From DATBSL01 sp964561785 (GTDB taxonomy: Bacteria; Acidobacteriota; Vicinamibacteria; Fen-336): a stretch of DNA of 64,000 nucleotides. Positions 1 to 8,507 of the stretch are shown in pieces. Location: assembly GCA_964561785.1 (NCBI GenBank), contig CAZLRF010000004.1:62001-126000 (forward strand). Direction: 5' to 3'. A program made the translations under genes and the position numbers. The number at the start of each line of letters is the position of its first letter. Position 1 is the stretch's first letter. The notes beneath the pieces are model-generated. The model worked only from the letters and a program-made list of their open reading frames with translations. It was not told the origin of the DNA and did not search any database.

Positions 1-380
1 GGGAACTGGCCCGGGCCCTGGAAGCCGTCCACGCGGTGGACCTCGCGTCCCTCCGGCGACAGGAAGGCGATCGTGGGCAGGTTGGAGACGCGGTAGCGCT
101 TCGCGACCGCCTGCTCCTTGCGCGAGCCCTCGGTGTCGACGCGCACCGCCACGAAGTCCTGGGCCTCCCGGGCGACGGCGGGATCCGCGTAGGTCGTGCT
201 CTCGAGCCGGTGGCACCAGTCGCACCACTCCGCCCAGAAGTCGACGATCACGGGCTTGTCGAGACGCCGCGCCTTCTTGAGCGCCTCCTCGAAGCTCTTC
301 TCCCAGCGGATGGCGGGCGCCGCCGGGGGCTCCTGAGTGGCCCCCGCGAGAAGGACCGACAGGGCGAGAGCGGCGCTCAC
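1..380 (-). CDS. Thioredoxin-fold protein (partial, runs off the window)
   Basis: Thiol-disulfide oxidoreductase of the thioredoxin superfamily, probably exported. The first 15 residues are hydrophobic and look like a signal peptide. The fold follows, with the redox motif CDWC at residues 53-56 in a WAEWCDWC context and the cis-proline region NLPT near residue 102. The context resembles DsbD C-terminal or DUF255-like thioredoxins. The GTG start overlaps the stop of the upstream peptidase gene as GTGA, so the two are translationally coupled. The 3' end lies outside the window, so length and any C-terminal domain are unknown. Confidence 0.8.
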   Translation of the reverse strand, partial: MSAALALSVLLAGATQEPPAAPAIRWEKSFEEALKKARRLDKPVIVDFWAEWCDWCHRLESTTYADPAVAREAQDFVAVRVDTEGSRKEQAVAKRYRVSNLPTIAFLSPEGREVHRVDGFQGPGQF

Positions 381-1111
381 CGGGAGCGGCCCCCCACGAG
401 CGCTCCTTCGCGGCACGCCGCGGCGTGGGCGTCGAAGAGCGGCTGGAACGAGCCGGGGCGGCCCCGGAAGGACTCCGGGTGCCACTGCACCGCGAGCACG
501 AAGGCGCGGGAGGGCATCTCGAGGCCCTCCACGACCCCGTCCTCCGGGCAGCGCGCGGACACCACCAAACCCTTCCCGACGACGTCGACGCACTGGTGGT
601 GGAAGCTGTTCACGGACGTCACATCCAGTCCGAGAATCTCCCGCAGGCGTGTCCCCGGCGCGATGGCGACGCGGTGCGACCGCCGCCACCGCCGCCCCGT
701 GCCGTCGTGCTCGACCGCCGTCGCCAGGGTGGACGGGATATCCTGGACGAGGGTTCCACCGGTTGCCACGTTTAACACCTGCTGGCCGCGGCAGATGGCG
801 AGGACGGGGGTATCGCGCCGCAGGGCCTCGCGGACGAGGGCGATCTCGAAGTCGTCGCGCCGCCTGTCGACGCGGCCGAGCTTCGGGTGGGGAGCCTGGC
901 CGTAGAGCGCCGGGTCGACGTCCGCGCCCCCCGAGAGGAGCACCCCGTCGATCCGGTCGAGGAGCGTTCCCGCGTCGCCGGCGTCGACCGACGGCAGGAT
1001 CACCGGGACGGCGCCCGCTCTCTCCACGGAGCGCACGTAGTCCTCGCGCATCCGGTGGAAGCCCTTGCGGTCAGCGTCTCCGAGCGTGAGGCCGACGACC
1101 GGACGCGTCAC
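377..1111 (-). CDS. Peptidase C26 / gamma-glutamyl-GABA hydrolase-like class I amidotransferase
   Basis: Class I glutamine-amidotransferase-fold hydrolase of the PuuD/C26 family, which cleaves gamma-glutamyl amides such as gamma-glutamyl-GABA. The 244-residue length is normal. The nucleophile is Cys107 in AICRGQQ and the catalytic His-Glu pair is 211/213 in QWHPE; SGGADVDP near residue 60 is the usual family motif. The GTG start overlaps the argS stop by 2 nt (ATGTGACG), so it is read after argS. No putrescine genes are nearby, so the true substrate is not set by context. Confidence 0.85.
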   Translation of the reverse strand: MTRPVVGLTLGDADRKGFHRMREDYVRSVERAGAVPVILPSVDAGDAGTLLDRIDGVLLSGGADVDPALYGQAPHPKLGRVDRRRDDFEIALVREALRRDTPVLAICRGQQVLNVATGGTLVQDIPSTLATAVEHDGTGRRWRRSHRVAIAPGTRLREILGLDVTSVNSFHHQCVDVVGKGLVVSARCPEDGVVEGLEMPSRAFVLAVQWHPESFRGRPGSFQPLFDAHAAACREGALVGGRSR

Positions 1112-3057
1112 ATCCGCTCCGGGATCGGGATGCCGAGGAGGTCCAGCAGGACCGTCATCTGGCGCACGAACGCGTCGACGAGCAGGGTCCGGCTCGCCCG
1201 CGCGTCCTCGCTCTCGGCGTGCAGGACGGAGTGGGCCGGCTTCTGGTAGTACGAGTGGAAGGCCTGGGCCACCGCGAAGGCGTGCTTGGCGACGAGGGCC
1301 ACGTCCTCCGCGCGGATCGCCTGCTCGACGACCTCCTCGCTGCGGGCCATGAGGAGGAGGAGGGCCCACGCCTCGTCCCCCTCCGCCCCGCCGAGGAGCA
1401 CGCCGAGGTCGAGACAGCGCGCTCGGGCCAGGAGCGCCTCCACGGGGTGCCCCTCGCCCTCCAGCTTCCCGAGGATGTTGCGGGCCCGCACCACCGCGTT
1501 CTGCAGGTAGGGCCCCGTCTCGCCGGTGAAGGCGAGGGCCTCTTCCATGTCGAACGTGATGACCCGCGTCCGGCCGAACCGGAGCATGAAGTAGCGCAGG
1601 GCGCCGGTGGCCACCGCGGCGGCGGTCGCCTCGCGCAGCGCCGCGTCGCGCGCGGGGTCGCGTGCGTCGACCTCGGAGCGCGCCTTCGCCAGCAGCGCGT
1701 CCACGAGATCGTCGGCCTTCACCCCGAGGCCCTTGCGGCCCGAGACCTTCACCGCCGCGTCGTCCTCGGACACCTCGTAGCCGAGGGCGCGCGCGGTGGC
1801 GGGAGAGAGGACGACCTTCTCGTAGGCGAGGTGGTGGGAGCCCTCGGCCGCCTCCGGGTAGCCGAGGGCGGCGACGCCCGCCCTCACCACCCGCTGCGGG
1901 TAGGACTGGCCGACGTCGATCACGTTGTAGACCGAGCTCGCGTGGCCGAAGGCGGGCGCCCCCGGCTCGCCCTCGCCGCTCGTGGTCGTCCACAGCTCGT
2001 GGCCGTCGGGGTCCCTGCGGTACAGGCGGTAGCGGAAGTCCCGGTCGAGCTTGCCCAGCTTCCAGAGCTGGTAGGCGATGTCCTTCCCGGTGTAGGTCAC
2101 GGTGCCGTTCGAGCGGACGAGGATCTTGTCCTCGTCGACCGCGTCGTCGCCGTCGCCCATGGGCAGCACCCAGCAGCCCCGGCTCTTCCCCTCGGTCTCG
2201 AGCCGGATCGCGCCCTTCTCCTTCAGGAGCTCGAAGGCCCGGTCCCAGAAGTGCAGGCGCAGGATGTCGCTCTCGTGGGCGAGCAGCTCGTAGCGGATGC
2301 CGAGGCGGGCCATCGTCGCCAGGTGGCAGTCGACGATGCGGCGCGCCACGTGCTCGCCGAGCCGCGCCACGTCGTTCCCGCCCTCCTCGATCGCGTGGAG
2401 GACCTCGGCCTGGAGCGCCTTTCGCGCAGGGTCGGCGGCGTAGAAGTCGCCGACCTTCGCGTAGAGGTCCCAGCAGTAGTGGTCGAACCTCCCGCCGATC
2501 GCCTCGACCTCGGCGAGGGTCTTCCCCTCGAGGTGCAGGAAGCCGACGACGACGTCGGCCACCTGTACGCCCGTGTCGTCGATGTAGTTCTGCACGCCCA
2601 CGTCGTGCCCGCGGTGGCGGAGGAGGCGCACGAAGGTGTCGCCGAGGCAGGCGTTGCGGACGTGCCCGACGTGGGCGGCCTTGTTCGGGTTGATGCTCGT
2701 GTGCTCGACGATGACGTGGCCCGGGCGGGGCGGGACCCGGCGCCTCTCGGTGAGGGCCGCGGCGAGCTCGCGCGCGAAGGGCCCCCTCTCCAGGAACAGG
2801 TTCACGTAGCCCCCGCCGGCGACCTCGACGCGGGCGACCCCGGGGACTTTCGCCAGGGCCGAGGAGAGGCGCTCCGCGATCTCCCGGGGCTTGCGGCGCA
2901 GCGTCCGGGCCAGGTCGAAGGGGGCGGTGAGGGCGAGGTCGCCGAGATCCACCCGGGGCGGGTACTGGAACGCCACGTCGTGAAGGTCGATGTCGAAGGC
3001 GTCGCGGACGGCCTTTCTCACCGCGCCGGCCAGGCGCTGCTGTGTCTCCAGGATCAC
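1108..3057 (-). CDS. argS: Arginyl-tRNA synthetase
   Basis: Class I aminoacyl-tRNA synthetase that charges tRNA-Arg; cytoplasmic. 649 residues. The N-terminal additional domain covers roughly residues 1-100, the HIGH-type motif is HVGH at 129-132 following EHTSINPNKAA, and the catalytic core has NYIDDTGVQVAD. A KMSK-like loop reads KVSGRKG in the second half. The C-terminal anticodon-binding domain ends in LLGIPIPERM, as usual in ArgS. The frame is open further upstream, but homology begins at the GTG at 3057 (MILETQQRL). A -10-like TAAGAT lies at 3066-3071 on the minus strand, 8 nt before the start, so the leader would be very short. Confidence 0.95.
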   Translation of the reverse strand: MILETQQRLAGAVRKAVRDAFDIDLHDVAFQYPPRVDLGDLALTAPFDLARTLRRKPREIAERLSSALAKVPGVARVEVAGGGYVNLFLERGPFARELAAALTERRRVPPRPGHVIVEHTSINPNKAAHVGHVRNACLGDTFVRLLRHRGHDVGVQNYIDDTGVQVADVVVGFLHLEGKTLAEVEAIGGRFDHYCWDLYAKVGDFYAADPARKALQAEVLHAIEEGGNDVARLGEHVARRIVDCHLATMARLGIRYELLAHESDILRLHFWDRAFELLKEKGAIRLETEGKSRGCWVLPMGDGDDAVDEDKILVRSNGTVTYTGKDIAYQLWKLGKLDRDFRYRLYRRDPDGHELWTTTSGEGEPGAPAFGHASSVYNVIDVGQSYPQRVVRAGVAALGYPEAAEGSHHLAYEKVVLSPATARALGYEVSEDDAAVKVSGRKGLGVKADDLVDALLAKARSEVDARDPARDAALREATAAAVATGALRYFMLRFGRTRVITFDMEEALAFTGETGPYLQNAVVRARNILGKLEGEGHPVEALLARARCLDLGVLLGGAEGDEAWALLLLMARSEEVVEQAIRAEDVALVAKHAFAVAQAFHSYYQKPAHSVLHAESEDARASRTLLVDAFVRQMTVLLDLLGIPIPERM

Positions 3058-3148
3058 AGCTTCAGATCTTACCGTGCGCGACCGGCCCCCTCCCGCCCTT
3101 GACGTCTTTTCACGACGCGCGGGGCGCGCGCTCGCGCGCGCGTTTGCA

Positions 3149-3154
3149 TATGAT
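3149..3154 (+). promoter_or_regulatory. Putative -10 element (TATGAT), near-leaderless start
   Basis: TATGAT matches TATAAT at five of six positions and ends 6 nt before the ATG at 3161. Transcription would start about at the start codon, giving a leaderless message. No clear -35 is seen; the upstream 20 nt are an alternating CG run. Confidence 0.35.
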
Positions 3155-3160
3155 CGGGGG

Positions 3161-3598
3161 ATGATCCGCCGGACGCTGCTCCTCGCCCTCCTGCCCGCCT
3201 TCGCCTTCGCCTCCCCGCGCCACTTCGAGGTGTCCGGCGCCTTCGTTCCCCCCCCGAGGGCGGGAGCGAACGGGTCCGTGGCGGTGACCTTCCGCGCGCT
3301 CGACCCCGACGTGAAGGTCAACGAGACGCCGGCCCCCCGCCTCCGGCTGGACGTGGCCCAGACCGTGCTCGTGGACAAGCAGGCGCCCGCTCCGGCGCAG
3401 GTGCCCGACTACGATCCCCTCACCGCGCGGTACGTGGACACACGGAAGCCCGTTCTCTTCCCGGTGGCGGTCGCGCCCGGGGCGGCGAAGGGCGAGCACT
3501 CCGTGAGGGCGAGCGTCGTCTTCTTCTATTGCTCGACGCGCGAGGCGTGGTGTCGCCGGGGCACGGCGGACCTCGAGATCCCGGTCGCCGTCCGCTGA
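3161..3598 (+). CDS. Secreted DsbD-alpha-like protein
   Basis: Small exported protein of 145 residues. The first 17 residues (MIRRTLLLALLPAFAFA) form a signal peptide, and the rest is a beta-rich domain. The C-terminal FFYCSTREAWCRRG carries two cysteines, and the pattern recalls the N-terminal domain of DsbD-type thiol:disulfide interchange proteins. It may pass electrons to or from the thioredoxin-like protein at the left edge, but it is encoded on the opposite strand. The downstream TonB-receptor gene overlaps its 3' end by about 50 nt in another frame, which suggests co-transcription. Function inferred from a weak family resemblance only. Confidence 0.6.
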   Translation: MIRRTLLLALLPAFAFASPRHFEVSGAFVPPPRAGANGSVAVTFRALDPDVKVNETPAPRLRLDVAQTVLVDKQAPAPAQVPDYDPLTARYVDTRKPVLFPVAVAPGAAKGEHSVRASVVFFYCSTREAWCRRGTADLEIPVAVR

Positions 3599-5628
3599 GG
3601 CGCGCCGCCTCGGCCGCGGCCCTCGTCCTCCTGCCGATCGCCGTCCTCGCGGACGACGAGGCGAAGCCCCCGCGGCTCGAGGAGCAGGTCACGGTCACCG
3701 CCGCCCGCTCCGAGGCGCGCCTCGCGGACACGCCGGCGAGCGTCGCCGTCCTCCCTCGGGCCGCGCTCGACGCGACCGCCGCCCCCGCGGTGGACGACGC
3801 GCTGCGGCAGGTCGTGGGCTTCTCGCTGTTCCGCCGGACGGGCAGCCGGGCCGCCAACCCCACCGCCCAGGGCGTCTCGCTCCGCGGGCTCGGGGCGAGC
3901 GGGGCCAGCCGCGCGCTCGTCCTGGCCGACGGCCTGCCGCTCAACGACCCCTTCGGCGGATGGGTCTACTGGGCCCGGGTCCCGAGGCTCGCCCTCGAGC
4001 GGGTGGAGGTCCTGCGGGGCGGGGCCTCCGACCTCTACGGCTCCGGCGCGCTCGGGGGCGCGGTCCAGCTCGTGACGCGGGCGCTTCCCTCGGGCCCCCG
4101 GCTCGAAGCCGAGGCGAGCGGCGGGGGACAGGGCGCCCTGGACCTCTCCTCGACCGCCCGCTGGGGAGGGGGACCGTGGGCGGCCCGGCTCTCCGCGCAG
4201 GGCTTCCGCACCGAGGGATACGTGCCGGTCGAGGAGGCGAGCCGAGGGGCCGTGGACGCCGAGGCGGCCTCGCGCCACCTGGCGGTGGACGCCCTCCTCG
4301 AGCGCCGGGTGTTCGGCGCGGGCCGCGTCTTCGCCCGCGGCATGGCCTACGGCGAGGAGCGGGAGAACGGCACGGCCCTCCAGGTCAACGACACGAGCGT
4401 GGGCCTCGCCGCCCTCGGGCTCGACTGGGGGGCGCCGGACAGCGGGCGCGGCTCCGTGCGTGCCTGGGGGCAGACCCAGGTCTTCCAGCAGTCCTTCTCC
4501 GCGGTCTCCTCCGACCGCTCGACGGAGGACCTCACGCGGACCCAGCGGGTGCCGGCGGACGCCGTCGGCTTCTCGGCCCAGTGGGGCCGCCTCGCCGGGC
4601 GCCGCCACCACGTGCTCGCCGGCGTCGAGGGGCGCCTCGTGGAGGGCACCACGCGGGAGACGGTCTGGGTGCGGGGCGCAGCGGCTTCCCGCATCGACGC
4701 CGGCGGGCAGGACCGCGGCGGCGCCCTCTTCCTCCAGGACCGCTTCCAGGCGCACCCGCGCCTCCTCCTGACGGGCTCCCTGCGCTTCGACGGCTGGTGG
4801 CACCGCGATGGCCGGACCGTCACGACGCCGCTCGCCACCGGGGTCGTTGCGACGGTCGAGCACCCCGAGCGCTCCGAGGCCGCGTGGAGCCCGCGCATGG
4901 GGGCCCTCTTTCGCGCCGGGCCCTCGCTCTCCCTCACCGCCTCGGCGTACGGGGCCTTCCGCGCGCCGACCCTCAACGAGCTCTACCGCTCCTTCCGCGT
5001 CGGTGACACGGTGACGCTCGCGAACGCCGGCCTCGAGGCCGAGCGGCTCGGCGGGGTGGAAGGGGGCCTTCTCCTCCTGGGAGGCAGGCGGTCGCTCCGG
5101 GTGACCGCGTTCTCCGCCGAGGTGCGCGACGCGGTCGCGAACGTGACGGTCGCGTCCTCGCCCGGCCTCGTGACACGACAGCGCCGCAACGTCGGGCGGA
5201 CGCGCTCGCGCGGGCTCGAGGCCGAGGCCGAGATGAGGATCGCCTCGCGCGCGACGCTCACCGCGGGCTACGCCCTCACCGACGCGCGCGTGAGGAGCTT
5301 CCCCGAGGACCCCTCCCTCGAGGGCCGCCGCCTGCCCCAGGTGCCACGCCACCAGGCGACGCTCCAGGCCCGCTACGAGTCCGCCTGGCGGCTCGCCCTG
5401 CAGGCCCGCTGGTCGAGCGCCGCATTCGAGGACGACCGGAACCAGCTCGCGCTGGACGGCGCGCTGCAGCTCGACGTCCTTCTCGCCCGGGGGGTGGGGG
5501 GCGGGCTCGAGGTCTTCGCGGCCGCGGAGAACCTCCTCGACGCGGAGCTGGTCGTGGCCCGCACCCCCGTCCCGAGCCTCGGCGCCCCCCGGCTCCTGCG
5601 GGCCGGCCTGCGCCTGCGGGTGTTCTAG
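3550..5628 (+). CDS. TonB-dependent outer-membrane receptor (BtuB-like)
   Basis: Outer-membrane active transporter driven by TonB. After a signal peptide ending near VLADD, the sequence has EEQVTVTAARSE (TonB-box region), a plug domain with GVSLRGLGASG, LVLADGLPLND and ERVEVLRGGASDLYGSGALGGAV, then a beta-barrel of about 500 residues ending in aromatic FxxxF (GLRLRVF). About 690 residues is normal. The start is uncertain: TTG 3529, GTG 3547 and GTG 3550 are in frame; 3550 is best placed behind GAGG and lies inside the previous gene. The substrate is not evident; no cobalamin riboswitch is seen. The stop TAG shares the palindrome CTAG with the stop of the convergent mobA-like gene. Confidence 0.88.
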   Translation: MSPGHGGPRDPGRRPLRRAASAAALVLLPIAVLADDEAKPPRLEEQVTVTAARSEARLADTPASVAVLPRAALDATAAPAVDDALRQVVGFSLFRRTGSRAANPTAQGVSLRGLGASGASRALVLADGLPLNDPFGGWVYWARVPRLALERVEVLRGGASDLYGSGALGGAVQLVTRALPSGPRLEAEASGGGQGALDLSSTARWGGGPWAARLSAQGFRTEGYVPVEEASRGAVDAEAASRHLAVDALLERRVFGAGRVFARGMAYGEERENGTALQVNDTSVGLAALGLDWGAPDSGRGSVRAWGQTQVFQQSFSAVSSDRSTEDLTRTQRVPADAVGFSAQWGRLAGRRHHVLAGVEGRLVEGTTRETVWVRGAAASRIDAGGQDRGGALFLQDRFQAHPRLLLTGSLRFDGWWHRDGRTVTTPLATGVVATVEHPERSEAAWSPRMGALFRAGPSLSLTASAYGAFRAPTLNELYRSFRVGDTVTLANAGLEAERLGGVEGGLLLLGGRRSLRVTAFSAEVRDAVANVTVASSPGLVTRQRRNVGRTRSRGLEAEAEMRIASRATLTAGYALTDARVRSFPEDPSLEGRRLPQVPRHQATLQARYESAWRLALQARWSSAAFEDDRNQLALDGALQLDVLLARGVGGGLEVFAAAENLLDAELVVARTPVPSLGAPRLLRAGLRLRVF

Positions 5629-6206
5629 CGGTCAGGCCCGGCCGGGTCGAGGTCGGAGGGGGCGTTGAGGTTGCGGAACAGGCGGCCGGGGTCGCCGAAC
5701 GCCGCGATCTCGCTCGCGGGAACCACCCGGGCGCGGACCGACGCCACGAGCCCGCTCATGGCGTACCGGCCCGCGGCCAGGAGCTCCCGTGCGGGCTCGA
5801 AGCACGCGGGAGCGTAGACGGCGCAGAGGGGCTCGAGGCCGCGAGGGGAGGACGGCACGACGGCGTCCCAGCCGGGAGCGAGAGAGGCGAGATGCCCCAG
5901 CAGAGCGACCGGCACGTGGGGAAGGTCGACCGCGAGAAAGAGGCCGGTTCCGCCCCCGGCCGCGGCGAGGCCGGCGAGGACCCCGCCGAGGGGACCCTGG
6001 TCCCCCACGCGGTCGGTCACGAGGGGCCGGCCCCGGTCCGCGTACCGCGGCGCGGGCCCGCACAGGATCCGGACGTCGCCGGTCACGGCCCCGAGGCGGC
6101 GCAGCGCGTGGCCGAGCAGGTCCGTCCCCTCGAAGGGCAGGAGCGCCTTGTCGCGACCCATGCGGGAGCTGCGACCGCCCGCGACCGCGAAGCCGACGAG
6201 GCTCAC
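5625..6206 (-). CDS. mobA: Molybdenum cofactor guanylyltransferase (MobA-like)
   Basis: Nucleotidyltransferase that joins GMP to molybdopterin to make the bis-MGD or MGD cofactor. The 193-residue protein starts with the family signature: AGGRSSRMGRDKALL at residues 9-23 holds the GTP-binding loop, LAVDLPHVP carries the metal-binding Asp, and the C-terminal FRNLNAPSDL is the usual NxNxPxDL motif. The GTG start overlaps the previous stop as GTGA. The stop codon is TAG at 5627-5625, part of a CTAG palindrome that also ends the convergent TonB receptor. Confidence 0.85.
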   Translation of the reverse strand: MSLVGFAVAGGRSSRMGRDKALLPFEGTDLLGHALRRLGAVTGDVRILCGPAPRYADRGRPLVTDRVGDQGPLGGVLAGLAAAGGGTGLFLAVDLPHVPVALLGHLASLAPGWDAVVPSSPRGLEPLCAVYAPACFEPARELLAAGRYAMSGLVASVRARVVPASEIAAFGDPGRLFRNLNAPSDLDPAGPDR

Positions 6207-6697
6207 CGGCCCCGGCGCTTGAAGGACCAGTCGACCTCGAGCTCGGCGACCACGTCCCCGGCCGCGTCCCGGCCGGTCGAGCGCGCGGTGAGCGTCTGCG
6301 CCTCGTCCGACGAGGCCGCCCTCTCGACCGCCGCCCTCATCCCGGCCACGTCCTCGAACACGAACGTGCCCGGGCCCACGAGCTTCTTCCCGAAGCGCGC
6401 GCGCAGGCCGAGCACGAGCATCGCCACCGAGGCCGGGGCGTCCTGCAGGAGGACGAGGGCGGGGGCGCCGGTGGACATCTCGGCCGCCATCGCCTGGGCC
6501 GCGAAGTAGGTCGAGCGGAAGGGGTTCTGCGTGCGCCAGCCGCCGGGCAGGCGCACCGCGCAGGCCCCCTCGTCGAGGCGCACGACCCGCAGGCCGGCGA
6601 ACGCGGCGAGAGGCAGCGTCTTCCACATCCACAGCGTCACCGGCACCGGGGAGAGCACCCGCCGCCGCGCGCGCTCGCCCCTCTCCCCGAAGCTCAC
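6203..6697 (-). CDS. DUF4442-type hotdog-fold protein (thioesterase-like)
   Basis: Protein of 164 residues that looks like the DUF4442 / acyl-CoA thioesterase-like hotdog family. Recognisable parts are CAVRLPGGWRTQNPFRSTYFAAQAMAAE (about residues 50-77) and the C-terminal TARSTGRDAAGDVVAELEVDWSFKRR. It sits between a CDP-alcohol phosphatidyltransferase and MobA with GTGA overlaps on both sides, so it belongs to a three-gene operon. A role in acyl or lipid metabolism fits the phospholipid-synthesis neighbour, but this is inference. Confidence 0.65.
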   Translation of the reverse strand: MSFGERGERARRRVLSPVPVTLWMWKTLPLAAFAGLRVVRLDEGACAVRLPGGWRTQNPFRSTYFAAQAMAAEMSTGAPALVLLQDAPASVAMLVLGLRARFGKKLVGPGTFVFEDVAGMRAAVERAASSDEAQTLTARSTGRDAAGDVVAELEVDWSFKRRGR

Positions 6698-7356
6698 CCG
6701 TCCTCCCGCCGCTCGTCGGGGGACGTGAAGAACGTGCTCCAGCCCCGCTTGAGCTCGACGTAGGTGTACACGACGCGCTGGATCGCGGTGACGTTCGAGA
6801 GCACCGCGATGATCCACAGCACCGCGACCATCTTGTTGAGGAGCGCCCCCGCGATGATCAGCACCACCCGCTCCGGCCGCTCCATGAGCCCCACCGGGCA
6901 GCGGGGGATCAGGCTCTCCGCCCTCGCCCGGGCGTACGACGTCATGAAGCTGCCGAACGCCGCCACCCACACCAGCACCATGAGGCCCGTCCGCTCGAGC
7001 CGCGCGTACAGGATGAGCAGGCCCATGTAGAGCAGCATGTCGGAGTAGCGGTCCATCGTGGAGTCGAGGTAGGCGCCGAACTTCGTCTCGCGCCCGCGCA
7101 GCCGTGCCACTCGTCCGTCCAGCATGTCGAAGACGGACGCCACGAGCGCGACGAGCCCGCCCACCCTCAGCATCCCCGGGCTCACGTACCCCGGCGGACC
7201 TCCCGCGAGCGCGAAGAAGGCGCAGGCGACCCCGGTGAGGGCGAGCCCGGTCATGGTGAGCACGTCCGCGCTCACGCGGGCGAGGGCCCGCACGAGGGCG
7301 TCGAGGATCGGGGAGAGCAGGGCGCCGAGCTTCGCGGTGAGGGTGCGGGGGGGCAA
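6694..7356 (-). CDS. CDP-alcohol phosphatidyltransferase
   Basis: Integral inner-membrane enzyme that transfers a phosphatidyl group from CDP-diacylglycerol to an alcohol such as inositol phosphate or glycerol phosphate. The diagnostic motif DxxDGxxAR-x8-GxxxDxxxD is present at about residues 77-102 (DMLDGRVAR then GAYLDSTMD). Several hydrophobic segments follow, and the 220-residue length is normal. I chose the TTG at 7356 because a GGAAG element lies 6 nt upstream; no good ATG is available. The product phospholipid cannot be told from sequence. First gene of an operon with the DUF4442-like gene and mobA. Confidence 0.85.
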   Translation of the reverse strand: MPPRTLTAKLGALLSPILDALVRALARVSADVLTMTGLALTGVACAFFALAGGPPGYVSPGMLRVGGLVALVASVFDMLDGRVARLRGRETKFGAYLDSTMDRYSDMLLYMGLLILYARLERTGLMVLVWVAAFGSFMTSYARARAESLIPRCPVGLMERPERVVLIIAGALLNKMVAVLWIIAVLSNVTAIQRVVYTYVELKRGWSTFFTSPDERREDG

Positions 7357-7486
7357 GGGAGCTTCCGCCGAGGGCGGAGTGTATGCCCGCCCCCGGGGGG
7401 AGTCAAAGATGCGTGCGCCTCTTGCCTCGGCACGGCCTCCCGCCGGACACTCTAGCCCGCTCGCGGGGCCGCGGCAGGAGGTCGTC

Positions 7487-8506
7487 ATGGTACGCAAGCC
7501 GGTCGTTCTCATCACGGGGGCCAGCGGCGAGATCGGGCACGGGCTCGTCGAGAGCCTCTCCCGCGAGGGGCCTCGCCCCATCATCACCCTCGACCTCAAG
7601 CCCCTCGAGCCCCCGCTGGCCGGGCTCGTCCAGCAGCAGTACACGGGGTCGATCCTCGACGACAACCTGCTCGAGCGGATGCTCTCGGAGTACGAGGTGG
7701 ACCTCGTCTTCCACCTCGCCGCGCTGCTCTCCACCCGCGGGGAGTTCACCCCCACGACCGCCCACCAGGTCAACGTCGAGGGGATGCTGCGCCTGCTCGA
7801 GTTCGCGCAGAAGGAGGGCGAGTCCCACGGCCGCCCCGTCGTCTTCCTCTACCCCAGCTCGATCGCCGCCTACGGCATGCCCGACCTCGAGACCAAGGCG
7901 CGCGCCGGCCGGGTCCGCGAGGACGACTGGAACGTCCCTTCCACGATGTACGGGTGCAACAAGCTGTACTGCGAGCACCTCGGGCGCTACTACCAGCGGC
8001 ACTACAAGCAGCTCGCGGCGGAGACGCTCTCGGGCAAGGTGGACTTCCGCGCGGTGCGCTTCCCCGGCCTCATCTCCGCGGTGACGGTGCCCTCCGGGGG
8101 GACGTCCGACTACGCCCCCGAGATGCTGCACGCGGCGGCGCAGGGCAAGCCCTACGCCTGCTTCGTCCGCCCCGACACGCGGATCCCCTTCATGGCGATG
8201 CCGGACGGGGTGGAGGCGCTGCTCCGCCTGGCCGCGGCCCCGAAGGAGAGGCTCACCCGCACGGTCTACAACGTCGGCGCCTTCAACCCCTCGGCCGAGG
8301 AGATCCGCGCCCGGGTGCTCGAGGCGTTCCCGGGGGCGGAGGTCACGTGGGCGCCGCACCTCAAGCGGCAGCGGATCGTCGACTCCTGGCCGGCCGACGT
8401 CGACGACTCCGCGGCGCGGCGCGACTGGGGCTTTCTCCCCCGCTACGACGAGGCGCGGGCGTTCAGCGAGTACCTCGTCCCGACGATCCGCGAGCGCTAC
8501 CGCTGA
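7487..8506 (+). CDS. NAD-dependent epimerase/dehydratase, L-threonine 3-dehydrogenase-like
   Basis: Extended short-chain dehydrogenase of 339 residues. The NAD-binding GASGEIG is at residues 11-17, the catalytic Ser124/125 lies in YPSSIAAYG, and Tyr155/Lys159 are in TMYGCNK. The whole layout, including FRAVRFPGLIS and YNVGAFNPSAEEI, matches SDR-type L-threonine dehydrogenases, which oxidise threonine to 2-amino-3-ketobutyrate. The ATG has a strong CAGGAGG site. It stands alone, divergent from the phosphatidyltransferase operon and convergent with the TonB receptor whose stop begins 2 nt away. No 2-amino-3-ketobutyrate ligase (kbl) is adjacent, so the substrate is not confirmed. Confidence 0.8.
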   Translation: MVRKPVVLITGASGEIGHGLVESLSREGPRPIITLDLKPLEPPLAGLVQQQYTGSILDDNLLERMLSEYEVDLVFHLAALLSTRGEFTPTTAHQVNVEGMLRLLEFAQKEGESHGRPVVFLYPSSIAAYGMPDLETKARAGRVREDDWNVPSTMYGCNKLYCEHLGRYYQRHYKQLAAETLSGKVDFRAVRFPGLISAVTVPSGGTSDYAPEMLHAAAQGKPYACFVRPDTRIPFMAMPDGVEALLRLAAAPKERLTRTVYNVGAFNPSAEEIRARVLEAFPGAEVTWAPHLKRQRIVDSWPADVDDSAARRDWGFLPRYDEARAFSEYLVPTIRERYR

Positions 8507-8507
8507 G

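Noticed and set aside
3062..3070. TCAGATCTT near the argS start, resembling the palindromic repeat arm
   Set aside because: The core matches 9 bases only, with no GGGG outer part and no second arm; chance or a very old remnant cannot be told apart.
1219..3102. Long open frame antisense to argS
   Set aside because: No recognisable motif; an effect of high GC. The same holds for other long antisense or alternate frames throughout the window (for example 8625-11138, 20526-23156, 61207-63591).
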